Below are positions 16,362 to 24,358 of a stretch of 64,000 nt of DNA, piece after piece (within the stretch, counting starts at the first letter, position 1; every line of letters starts with the position of its first letter). A program made the position numbers and the translations under genes. The stretch is from Bacillota bacterium (lineage in GTDB: Bacteria; Bacillota; Clostridia; Acetivibrionales; DSM-1351): positions 1 through 64,000 of the forward strand of contig JAEWAX010000133.1 of assembly GCA_023391425.1 (NCBI GenBank), read 5' to 3'. Below the pieces are notes generated by a model that saw only the letters and a list, made by a program, of their open reading frames with translations, was not told where the DNA came from and did no database searches.

Positions 16362-18201
16362 AATAGCCCTCCTTGGTATTGTGAATCTGAAGTGGTAAGG
16401 TTACTGTTACCTTTGTATAAATATTTAACTTACTCTCTAGTTTAAGTCCATATTTTTCTCCATAAAAAAGCTTTATCCTTCGATTAACATTGTCAATACC
16501 TATACTCTTATTTTTCTTGCTACTTAAAGATTTAAAATAAGTGTCATTATCCATATCTAAAGTTTGATTTAGCTTGAGCTGGTCTTCAACAGACATACCA
16601 TTTCCATTATCAATTACCTCAATCACAATCAAATCATCTTGTATATTAGCAACAAGAGTTATAATACCCTTTCCTCTGCTGTTTTCAACTCCATGATAAA
16701 CTGCATTTTCAATGAGCGGCTGAATAAGTAACCTTGGGATCATTACATATAATACCTGAGGATCAACTTCTTTGTTTAGTGTTATTTTATCTTCAAATCT
16801 TCTTTTTAAAAGTGCAATATATTTATCAATATAGATAAACTCTTCCTCAATAGTAATAAGCCTATCATCTCTCCCTATACTTATTTCTAGCAATGTTGAA
16901 AGATCTGATACTGTTTCACTTATTTCAGGAACATTATTCAATTGAGCCATCCAATTAATTGATTCCAATGTATTAAATAGGAAGTGTGGATTTATTTGAG
17001 ACTGGAGCGCCTTTATTTCAGCTTCTTTACGGGTAATTTGCTCCTTATAAATCCATGTAACCAGATGATCCATCTCCTTTGTCATAGTATTAAAGGTCTT
17101 ATGTAAAAAACCCAGCTCATCTTTTCTATCAATCTCTATATAACTATCAGAAATATTATTAATATTCATTCCTTTCATGGCTTTCACTAGTTGATTTATA
17201 GGATTAATTAAATCAAAGGACATGAAAACACTAACAACTGATAAAAGTAAAATAGAGACTAAGCATATTAAGATTATAGAATTTCTTAATCCCTTAACAT
17301 CTGAATATAATTGCTTTAAGGGTATGTACGTTACTATTCTCCATCCCGGCTCAGATAAGGCTGTATAAGCAACAAAAATGTTATTGCTTTTATCAACATA
17401 TGAATTTTTCTGGTATGGTGTTGCTTTTATTATTTTTTCATATTTAGTAAGTGCAGATGTATTTTTGCATAATATAATATCATTATCTGACGAAAGAATT
17501 GTGGTATTCTGCATAGCCTCAGATTCTAAACCCTGTATAGCAGTATATAAAAAGTCCATATTAATTTCTACTACCAATAAGCCTATTTCCTTCCAATTAT
17601 CTTTGTTATAAACCAACCTTATTAAGTATGCATTTTGAACCACGCCATTTTTAGAATTAAAAAACCATTCAGATTTACTGTTTGCAGCTGCAGCCTTCTT
17701 TCTAATAGCTGTATAATTTTGTATTACAATAGAACTAATATTTGAATCTGCACCATCATAAGGAAAAAATCTTATCTTATTTGTTACTATACACATAGAC
17801 TTTACTTCAGGTCTTGTCGTTATCACATTTTGATAAACGCTGTTTAATGCAGTTTTAACTTCATAATTATTAAGCTTGGTTATATTGTTGTTATCATCAT
17901 TAATTAGAGCCGAATAAATTCCCGGGTTATTGTTAATATCTAGAGAAATATTGTTCAAATTGTTTACTGTATCTTGAAGTCTAAGTTCTATAAGACTTAA
18001 TATATCATTTGAGTATGAGACGGATTTGTTAGCTATAATCTCTTCAGAAGTTTTAAAGCTAAAGAAACCTATAAAAATAAGTGGTATTAGAATTTGAATA
18101 TACAGAACCAAAAGAAGTTTTTTCTTTATAGAAATATTTCTATAAAACCTCAGTCCCCTTATTAAATTTGAAAATACGCTAGAAGTAACTTTATTTATCA
18201 T
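16339..18201 (-). CDS. cuaS: YesM-type sensor histidine kinase (CuaS-like)
   Basis: This membrane kinase is expected to sense extracellular sugar through the partner lipoprotein encoded upstream. One membrane segment (about 28-48), an extracytoplasmic Cache-like domain (about 50-300), a second membrane segment (about 305-328), HAMP, then the His_kinase domain with H406 in SQINPHFLFNTLE and an ATPase domain with N (LIENAVYHG) and DNGNGMS. At 620 residues its length fits the family. The ATG has GAGGTTAAT upstream and lies 15 bases after the lipoprotein gene. Confidence 0.9.
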   Translation of the reverse strand: MINKVTSSVFSNLIRGLRFYRNISIKKKLLLVLYIQILIPLIFIGFFSFKTSEEIIANKSVSYSNDILSLIELRLQDTVNNLNNISLDINNNPGIYSALINDDNNNITKLNNYEVKTALNSVYQNVITTRPEVKSMCIVTNKIRFFPYDGADSNISSIVIQNYTAIRKKAAAANSKSEWFFNSKNGVVQNAYLIRLVYNKDNWKEIGLLVVEINMDFLYTAIQGLESEAMQNTTILSSDNDIILCKNTSALTKYEKIIKATPYQKNSYVDKSNNIFVAYTALSEPGWRIVTYIPLKQLYSDVKGLRNSIILICLVSILLLSVVSVFMSFDLINPINQLVKAMKGMNINNISDSYIEIDRKDELGFLHKTFNTMTKEMDHLVTWIYKEQITRKEAEIKALQSQINPHFLFNTLESINWMAQLNNVPEISETVSDLSTLLEISIGRDDRLITIEEEFIYIDKYIALLKRRFEDKITLNKEVDPQVLYVMIPRLLIQPLIENAVYHGVENSRGKGIITLVANIQDDLIVIEVIDNGNGMSVEDQLKLNQTLDMDNDTYFKSLSSKKNKSIGIDNVNRRIKLFYGEKYGLKLESKLNIYTKVTVTLPLQIHNTKEGYYVQGSNN

Positions 18202-18216
18202 ATTAACCTCAGATGC

Positions 18217-19512
18217 TTAATTTAAAAGAATTTTTTTTACAGCTTGATCCCATATTCCCTCAGGTGTTTTTTCTCCTTCTAAAAAATAAGGGAATTGCTT
18301 TATTACTATATCCTCCCACGCACTCCTATCAATAATATGGTCAGGTATTAACGATTTGTTTTTTTCTTGAGTACTTTCATACAACCCTATACTTTGTTTT
18401 GCTAATGCACTGTAAGCTGAATTCATTTCCATATTTAAGTTACTGATTAAGCCAGTTTTTTCATAAAAGTATGCTGCTGTTTCTTTAGAAGTTAAGTACT
18501 TCATAAACTTTACAGTATCATCTACCCCATTAGGAGTATTCCATGATGTTTTACTAATATAAAAGGTACCATTACCCAAACCGGTGGGTATCTTTCTATC
18601 ACCCTTGCTCATAGACGGAAATGGAATCATCTTAACACTTTCGTCTAGATATGGGATAAACCATGAACCCTGCACTATCATTGCTGCTTGTTTTGAAATA
18701 AATAGATTATTTCTCTCGTTGCTATTTAATAAAAGAGCATCTTTTGGGAATGCCCCCATCTTATATAACTCCTTCATGTATTTCATTGCTTCAATATAGT
18801 ATTTATTAATTTTATTATTTACTATATACTCCTCTACCCCTTGAGAACCGCCTAGACTTGCTATCATATTTTGATATATATAAGAGCCTTCTGGTGAAGA
18901 ATTGTATGCTATAGGTATAACACCATTTTGCTTGAATATAGTGATAGCATCCTTTAATTCCTTATAATTAACAGGCTCCTTTACATTGTACTTTGTAAAT
19001 AAGTCCTTATTAATGAAAAGTCCTTCAAATACCAGCTCAAATGGAATGCCATATATACGGTTATTGTATGTCGTATGGCTAAAACTCTGCTGTTTAAAGC
19101 TATCCATCCAAGTTCTATCCTGATTCAATATATCAGTAATATCAGCGACCTTCCCAGCCTTAATAAGATTTTTTATATCAGAACCTGGCCACAATCCAAA
19201 AACGTCTGGAGCACTTCCTGATGCAAATTTTGCCTTAAGAGTAGGTAAGTAATCATCTCCAAAAATAGATTGGTTCGATATTTTTATAGATGGATTATCT
19301 TTTTCAAATTTTAAAATAATCTCATTCAAGGTACCAGCTTTACTATCCACTCCACCCCAACTAGTCATTAAATTTAAAGTAGTACTCTGAACTGGTAAAT
19401 TATTCTCATTAACACTGTCAGAGACCTGTGCTTTATTACCTGAGCATGATACTATCAAAATATTAATTAGCCCAATTGTAGCTATAGTTAAAAACCTTTT
19501 AGAGCACTTCAT
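18217..19512 (-). CDS. cuaD: Sugar-binding lipoprotein of a three-component sensor (CuaD-like)
   Basis: This is a secreted lipoprotein of the extracellular-solute-binding family 1. Its signal peptide ends ILIVSC with C23 as lipid anchor. The frame is open to 19560, but ATG at 19510-19512 with GGAGTG upstream places the signal peptide correctly (431 residues). It is the first gene of binding protein-kinase-regulator, not of a transporter. That order matches CuaDSR of R. cellulolyticum, where CuaD binds cellobiose and is thought to present it to CuaS. Sensing rather than transport is inferred from this context. Confidence 0.85.
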   Translation of the reverse strand: MKCSKRFLTIATIGLINILIVSCSGNKAQVSDSVNENNLPVQSTTLNLMTSWGGVDSKAGTLNEIILKFEKDNPSIKISNQSIFGDDYLPTLKAKFASGSAPDVFGLWPGSDIKNLIKAGKVADITDILNQDRTWMDSFKQQSFSHTTYNNRIYGIPFELVFEGLFINKDLFTKYNVKEPVNYKELKDAITIFKQNGVIPIAYNSSPEGSYIYQNMIASLGGSQGVEEYIVNNKINKYYIEAMKYMKELYKMGAFPKDALLLNSNERNNLFISKQAAMIVQGSWFIPYLDESVKMIPFPSMSKGDRKIPTGLGNGTFYISKTSWNTPNGVDDTVKFMKYLTSKETAAYFYEKTGLISNLNMEMNSAYSALAKQSIGLYESTQEKNKSLIPDHIIDRSAWEDIVIKQFPYFLEGEKTPEGIWDQAVKKILLN

Positions 19513-19604
19513 AATTTCACTCCAATCCATCCAGCATTTTCTATAGCTATTATATCTCATTTTTTAAGATTTCTACAATAAGAATCGTATTTTAAACAAA
19601 TTAA

Positions 19605-19750
19605 AGAAGCCGCATAAACAGTTTTCCAATCTTCAGATGGAATTTTTTACTCTATCTGAAGCAAGAAATCTCAATCCAGAGCCGTAGCACCGCTTATTCT
19701 GCAAAGGAAATGGAAAATTAGCGGCGCTAGACATCGGATACAAGTTTTAT
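19605..19750. repeat. Composite hairpin repeat, copy D
   Basis: CATAAACAG (from about 19612) leads into a hairpin with arms CTTCAGATGGA and TCTATCTGAAG. The second module follows: ATCCAGAGCCGTAGCACCGC to AGCGGCGCTAGACATCGGAT. Both modules occur in the same order between phoB and phoR. It fills most of the 276-base gap between the clpE stop (19789) and the cuaD start (19512). Confidence 0.65.
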
Positions 19751-19788
19751 GCAGCTTCTTTCTAGTTTTTGTTTAACATATTATAAAA

Positions 19789-22137
19789 TTAGATTATAGA
19801 CAGTTTTATTTCCTTTTTTTCATCAAGGTCAATACCAACTAAGGACCCTTCCTTAATTGTACCCTTTAAATACTCCTCTGAAAGCCTATCTTCAACGTAG
19901 TTTTGAATAGCTCTCCTTAATGGTCGAGCACCAAACTTCACATCATAACCCTTTTCAAGAATAAACTCCTTTACCTTGTCAGAAACATTTATTTTAATAT
20001 TCTTGTCATTTGCTTCTGCGTAGACCTCTTCCAACATTAAATCAATAATCTTCTTAAGCTCCTCAGTACCAAGCTCAGTAAATACTACAACCTCATCAAT
20101 TCTATTTAAGAATTCGGGTCTAAATGTTTCTTTTATTACATCCTTTACTCTGCTTTCAAGAGCAGTATATGAATTGTTAGAAAAACCTATACCGCTTGAT
20201 TTGAGATTAGTTCCAGCATTTGATGTCATAATAATAACTGTATTTTCAAAACTTACTGTTCTCCCATGGCTATCTGTTAATCTTCCATCCTCAAGTATTT
20301 GTAGCAACATATTAAATACATCCGGATGAGCCTTCTCTATTTCATCCATTAGAATGACAGAATAAGGCTTTCTTCTTACCTTTTCAGTCAGCTGCCCTGC
20401 ATCATCATATCCTACATATCCTGGGGGAGATCCTATCAACTTAGAAACAGTGTGCTTCTCCATGTATTCAGACATATCAAGTCTAATCAATGCCTCTTCA
20501 CTCTCAAACAATTCAGTAGCTAAAGCCCTAACTAGCTCAGTTTTACCAACACCAGTTGGTCCAACAAATATAAATGAGGCTGGCTTCTTCTTTTTCTTGA
20601 AGCCAGATCTGCTTCTTCTAATAGCCTTAGCAACAACTTCCACTGCTTTAACCTGTCCTATAACACGTTTGTGTATTCGTGCTTCCAGGTTTATTAGTTT
20701 TTCTGATTCCTCTTCGCTAAGTCGTTGAATTGGTATTTTGGTCCATGCCTCTATTACACTGGCCACATCATCAGTAGTTAAAGAAACATCTTTGTTTGTA
20801 TCTTCAATGTCTTTAATCATGCCAATTAATTTGCATTCATATACTTTTAAATCTGCTGCTTTCTGATAATCCTCAATTGAGTCTGCTGATATAGCAGTAT
20901 CCTTTTCCTCTTGAACCTTAAGCAACTCGTCCTTATATGTCTGTAATTCAGCTAGCTTAATATTTCTCAAATTGGCTCTTGATCCTGCTTCATCTATTAC
21001 GTCAATGGCCTTATCCGGCAAAAATCTATCTGTTATATATCTTTCTGAATAATTAACGGCCGCTCTTATAACCTCTTCACTAATTTTCACACGATGATAC
21101 TCTTCATAATAATGTTTAATCCCTGTGAGAATTTCTATTGTCTCAGCAACAGATGGTTCATCAACAATAACTGGTTGAAATCTTCTTTCTAAGGCAGAGT
21201 CCTTTTCAATATTCTTTCTATATTCATTTAAGGTTGTAGCGCCAATTACTTGAATTTCACCCCTAGACAAAGCAGGTTTAAGTATATTAGCTGCATTCAT
21301 AGCACCTTCAGCCTCTCCAGCTCCCATTATATTGTGAAGCTCATCTATCACAAGAATAATATTACCAAAGGCCTTAGCTTCATCTATTATACCTTTCATT
21401 CTGCTCTCAAACTGTCCCCTAAACTGAGTTCCTGCAACTACACTTGTCATATCCAACAAATAAACCTCAGCATTATATAGTTTCACAGGTACTTCTCTTT
21501 GTGCAATTCTAACCGCTAGACCTTCAGCTATAGCTGTTTTTCCAACACCAGGCTCACCAATAAGTACTGGATTATTTTTTGTTCTTCTATTTAATATCTG
21601 TACAACTCTATCAATTTCCTTATTTCGTCCTACTACCTTATCAATTCCGCCTTCTTTAGCTTTATCTATAAGATTACTTCCATACATGTCTAAATACTTT
21701 TTTTTCTTATTGTTCTTTTTATCTTGTAATTTTGTTTTAGCAGGATTTTTGTTTTCTTTATCTTCTACACTATCTTGGCTATTATTTGTTGGCAAATCAT
21801 TATTTGAATTACTAGCATCTACATTATTTACTTTTGGAAAAGCTTTATTTAGTATACCAAAAAAGGGATTTGTTTGATTAATATTTCCTGGATCTCCTTG
21901 AAATGCTTCTATCATTTCAGTTCCATCAATATCCTCTAGCATATCTCCAACCTGTTTGCTTATATTATCAAGTTCTTCTTCTGACATTCCTGTTTGAGAA
22001 AGCAACTGGTCTATTGGCTGTAAGTTTTGTTTTTTTGCACAGCTTACACAAAGTCCCTCTTGAATCTGTCTACCCTCAATAATTTTTGTTACAAAAACTA
22101 CTGCTATATTTTTATTACAAATTGAACACTTTATCAT
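19789..22137 (-). CDS. clpE: ClpE-like AAA+ unfoldase
   Basis: This ATP-driven unfoldase likely feeds ClpP. The N-terminus has a zinc-finger pattern C4-x2-C7-x22-C30-x2-C33, diagnostic of ClpE and different from the double Clp_N domain of ClpC. After an acidic, Asn/Lys-rich linker (about 50-150) come AAA-1 (Walker A GEPGVGKTA), a UVR-like middle segment, and AAA-2 (GPTGVGKTE). An IGF tripeptide in SSGIGFSNN is the ClpP-docking loop. The frame is open to 22167, but ATG at 22135-22137 follows GGAGGTTAAT, giving 782 residues, longer than B. subtilis ClpE. No CtsR heptad repeat was recognised upstream. Confidence 0.88.
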   Translation of the reverse strand: MIKCSICNKNIAVVFVTKIIEGRQIQEGLCVSCAKKQNLQPIDQLLSQTGMSEEELDNISKQVGDMLEDIDGTEMIEAFQGDPGNINQTNPFFGILNKAFPKVNNVDASNSNNDLPTNNSQDSVEDKENKNPAKTKLQDKKNNKKKKYLDMYGSNLIDKAKEGGIDKVVGRNKEIDRVVQILNRRTKNNPVLIGEPGVGKTAIAEGLAVRIAQREVPVKLYNAEVYLLDMTSVVAGTQFRGQFESRMKGIIDEAKAFGNIILVIDELHNIMGAGEAEGAMNAANILKPALSRGEIQVIGATTLNEYRKNIEKDSALERRFQPVIVDEPSVAETIEILTGIKHYYEEYHRVKISEEVIRAAVNYSERYITDRFLPDKAIDVIDEAGSRANLRNIKLAELQTYKDELLKVQEEKDTAISADSIEDYQKAADLKVYECKLIGMIKDIEDTNKDVSLTTDDVASVIEAWTKIPIQRLSEEESEKLINLEARIHKRVIGQVKAVEVVAKAIRRSRSGFKKKKKPASFIFVGPTGVGKTELVRALATELFESEEALIRLDMSEYMEKHTVSKLIGSPPGYVGYDDAGQLTEKVRRKPYSVILMDEIEKAHPDVFNMLLQILEDGRLTDSHGRTVSFENTVIIMTSNAGTNLKSSGIGFSNNSYTALESRVKDVIKETFRPEFLNRIDEVVVFTELGTEELKKIIDLMLEEVYAEANDKNIKINVSDKVKEFILEKGYDVKFGARPLRRAIQNYVEDRLSEEYLKGTIKEGSLVGIDLDEKKEIKLSII

Positions 22138-22380
22138 ATTAACCTCCACATGTGACCTGTCGGCCACAAAATAATCTTCTTTCTAGCATCAATATATATA
22201 CTATATTATTTCCAATAATGTCTAATTGTAAAATTAACATTCCTACGTTCTTTTATTGTTATACTCTATTAATACTACCGATTGCTTAATAGTATAACAT
22301 AAGTAAAAACATAGGTCTAACGGATTTATATCAGTTTTTATGATTATACCCTTATTTAAGTAATTTAAATTAATTCAAAT
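22138..22380. other. AT-rich gap upstream of clpE, no gene seen
   Basis: This stretch holds the clpE ribosome site and presumably its promoter. No open frame with a ribosome site, no CtsR-type GGTCAAA repeats and no CIRCE inverted repeat were found by eye. Confidence 0.5.
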
Positions 22381-22440
22381 AAAAAAACCTGGGCTATAGT
22401 CTATATAGCTGAGCTATACGGCTGTAATCCAGGATTCTTT
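22381..22440 (-). terminator. Terminator downstream of pit
   Basis: On the minus strand CCTGG and CCAGG close a long hairpin with inner GCTATA pairings, followed by a run of seven Ts. It lies about 110 bases past the pit stop. Confidence 0.7.
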
Positions 22441-22545
22441 TGTTCTAATTTGTAAACAATCTGTTACAATAATAAATTAGGTTGTAAATCGTTACTTTGA
22501 AGCCATAAATGTCCATCTCAAGGCATGCAATTTACTTTGTTGTTC

Positions 22546-23544
22546 TTACATAAAAATCTTGAACATAGTAGTGATAAAAGCTCCTAAAATCGCTGTTACT
22601 GGAAGTGTAAATATCCACGCCCAAACTATATTTCTTGCAAGAGCCCATCTAACAGCTGAAAGTCTTTTAGATGCACCAACACCCATTATAGAAGTTGAAA
22701 TAACTTGAGTAGTACTAACTGGTGCTCCAAATGCTGACATTGTTTCAATAACTATAGCTGCTCCTGTTTCTGCCGCAAAACCTCCAATAGGTTGAAGTCT
22801 AATCATATTCACACCCATTGTTTTAATTATTTTCCACCCACCAATAGATGTTCCCAAAGCCATTGAGAGTGCACAAGCCAACATTACCCAAGTCTGAACT
22901 TCTGTATGCCCATTGTTGAGATTTGCACCAACCAAAGCCAATGTTATAATACCCATTGATTTTTGTGCATCATTACTTCCATGAGAGTACGCCATAAATG
23001 CTGCTGATAAAATTTGCAATTTAGAAAACCACTTATTTACAAATCTTTGCGAATATGGACGAAGTAATTTAAATAATACTGTCATAAATAGAAATCCGAT
23101 ACCGAATCCCAGTATAGGAGAAGTAATCAATGGTAATACTACCTTATCAAAAACACCCTTCCATTTAACTATACTAATTCCACCTGAATATGCAATTGAT
23201 GAGCCTATAAGTGCTCCAATAAGCGCGTGAGAGGAGCTACTTGGAATAGCAATATACCAAGTTATCAAGTCCCATACAATAGAAGCTATTAAGGTGGCTA
23301 TTATTACATACTGTACCTTAATCATTTCACTGTCAACCAATCCGCTTGAAATCGTTTTGGCAACCTTGCTACTAGTTAATGCTCCAATAAAATTCAAAGA
23401 AGCTGACATCATTATAGCAACACGTGGCCTCAATACCCTGGTAGAAACCGATGTAGCTATAGAGTTTGCAGTATCGTGGAATCCATTTATAAAGTCAAAT
23501 CCTAGTGCCAATACAACAACCATTATTAAGGAAACACTAAGCAT
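22546..23544 (-). CDS. pit: Low-affinity inorganic phosphate transporter (PiT family)
   Basis: This membrane phosphate permease of 332 residues has about nine to ten hydrophobic segments. It carries the paired family signatures: GFHDTANSIATSVSTRVLRP near the N-terminus and YSHGSNDAQKSMGI in the second half, followed by GAPVSTTQVIS. It overlaps the upstream DUF47 gene by eight bases, so the two are translationally coupled. It complements the high-affinity Pst system at 1-4 kb and would dominate when phosphate is plentiful. Confidence 0.94.
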   Translation of the reverse strand: MLSVSLIMVVVLALGFDFINGFHDTANSIATSVSTRVLRPRVAIMMSASLNFIGALTSSKVAKTISSGLVDSEMIKVQYVIIATLIASIVWDLITWYIAIPSSSSHALIGALIGSSIAYSGGISIVKWKGVFDKVVLPLITSPILGFGIGFLFMTVLFKLLRPYSQRFVNKWFSKLQILSAAFMAYSHGSNDAQKSMGIITLALVGANLNNGHTEVQTWVMLACALSMALGTSIGGWKIIKTMGVNMIRLQPIGGFAAETGAAIVIETMSAFGAPVSTTQVISTSIMGVGASKRLSAVRWALARNIVWAWIFTLPVTAILGAFITTMFKIFM

Positions 23545-24160
23545 GCTTCATAACAACCCCTTCTACCATATTTGCTACATCCTCACAAGCATCAATTGTA
23601 TTCTCAAAAAAATCAATTATTTCTTTCCACTTAATTACTTCCATTGGGTCTTGCTCTGTTAGGAATAAATTTGTCATTGCATCTCTAAAAGCAGTATCTG
23701 CTTCATCTTCAACATTATTTACTTCAATAATCTTGCTTTCAAGTGTTTTGCTTTTCTTCATGTTTTTCATTTCAATCATTACATTTTTAAGTTCATTTGT
23801 TGCATTCACTATTAATTTAGACAATGTAATTGCATCAGGTCTAACTTGCTTTACATTGTACATACTAAATCTTTGTGCGGCAGCTTCGATATCATCTGTA
23901 ATATTATCAAGCTCTCTTGCAATTGCGTAGATATCCTCTCTGTCAATTGGAGTAATAAAAGCTTTGTTGAGTTCATTGAGAATCTTGTGTACCATGGTAT
24001 CACAAGCATGTTCTGTATCTTCAATGCTTTTAATTTTCTCATTAACATTAGTATAGTTGTTAGTTAAATCATCTAACAGGGATGCAGCCTTGCAGATAAT
24101 TTCACTTGTTTCGATAAAATAATCAAAAAATTTTTCTTCCTTTGATGTCGTTCTAAACAT
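23537..24160 (-). CDS. DUF47 / PhoU-like protein paired with PiT
   Basis: This is a 207-residue all-helical PhoU-related protein of the DUF47 family, which regularly precedes pit genes and is thought to modulate the permease. Visible motifs include CDTMVHKILNELNKAFITPI and DREDIYAIARELDNITDDIE near residues 60-105. The frame is open to 24211; ATG at 24158-24160 has AGAGGG upstream and starts at the normal family N-terminus MFRTTSKEEKFFDYF. The pair is preceded by a promoter and a Pho-box-like element in reverse orientation. Confidence 0.9.
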   Translation of the reverse strand: MFRTTSKEEKFFDYFIETSEIICKAASLLDDLTNNYTNVNEKIKSIEDTEHACDTMVHKILNELNKAFITPIDREDIYAIARELDNITDDIEAAAQRFSMYNVKQVRPDAITLSKLIVNATNELKNVMIEMKNMKKSKTLESKIIEVNNVEDEADTAFRDAMTNLFLTEQDPMEVIKWKEIIDFFENTIDACEDVANMVEGVVMKHA

Positions 24161-24206
24161 TAAATTATACCCTCTTTCGATAAAATAAAACAAATTTACA
24201 ATGACA

Positions 24207-24258
24207 ATCATATAGCATTGTTAACTTTTTTACAATAAACTTAACATAGAATTAACAA
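24207..24258 (-). promoter_or_regulatory. Promoter of the DUF47-pit operon with reversed Pho box
   Basis: On the minus strand TTGTAA (24230-24235) and TATGAT (24207-24212) are 17 bases apart. TTACAA, TTAACA and TTAACA begin at 24230, 24241 and 24252 on the plus strand, 11 bases apart. This is the Pho-box pattern, but on the strand opposite to the genes and overlapping the -35. Some PhoP-repressed genes of B. subtilis have reversed boxes, so repression is possible. Confidence 0.6.
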
Positions 24259-24358
24259 ACAAAAATTATTACAAAAATTATCAACGTATAATTTAAAATC
24301 AAAATACAATACAATTCAAAATTAATTATAGAAGAAAAATCAGTTGAGAAATCTGCGC

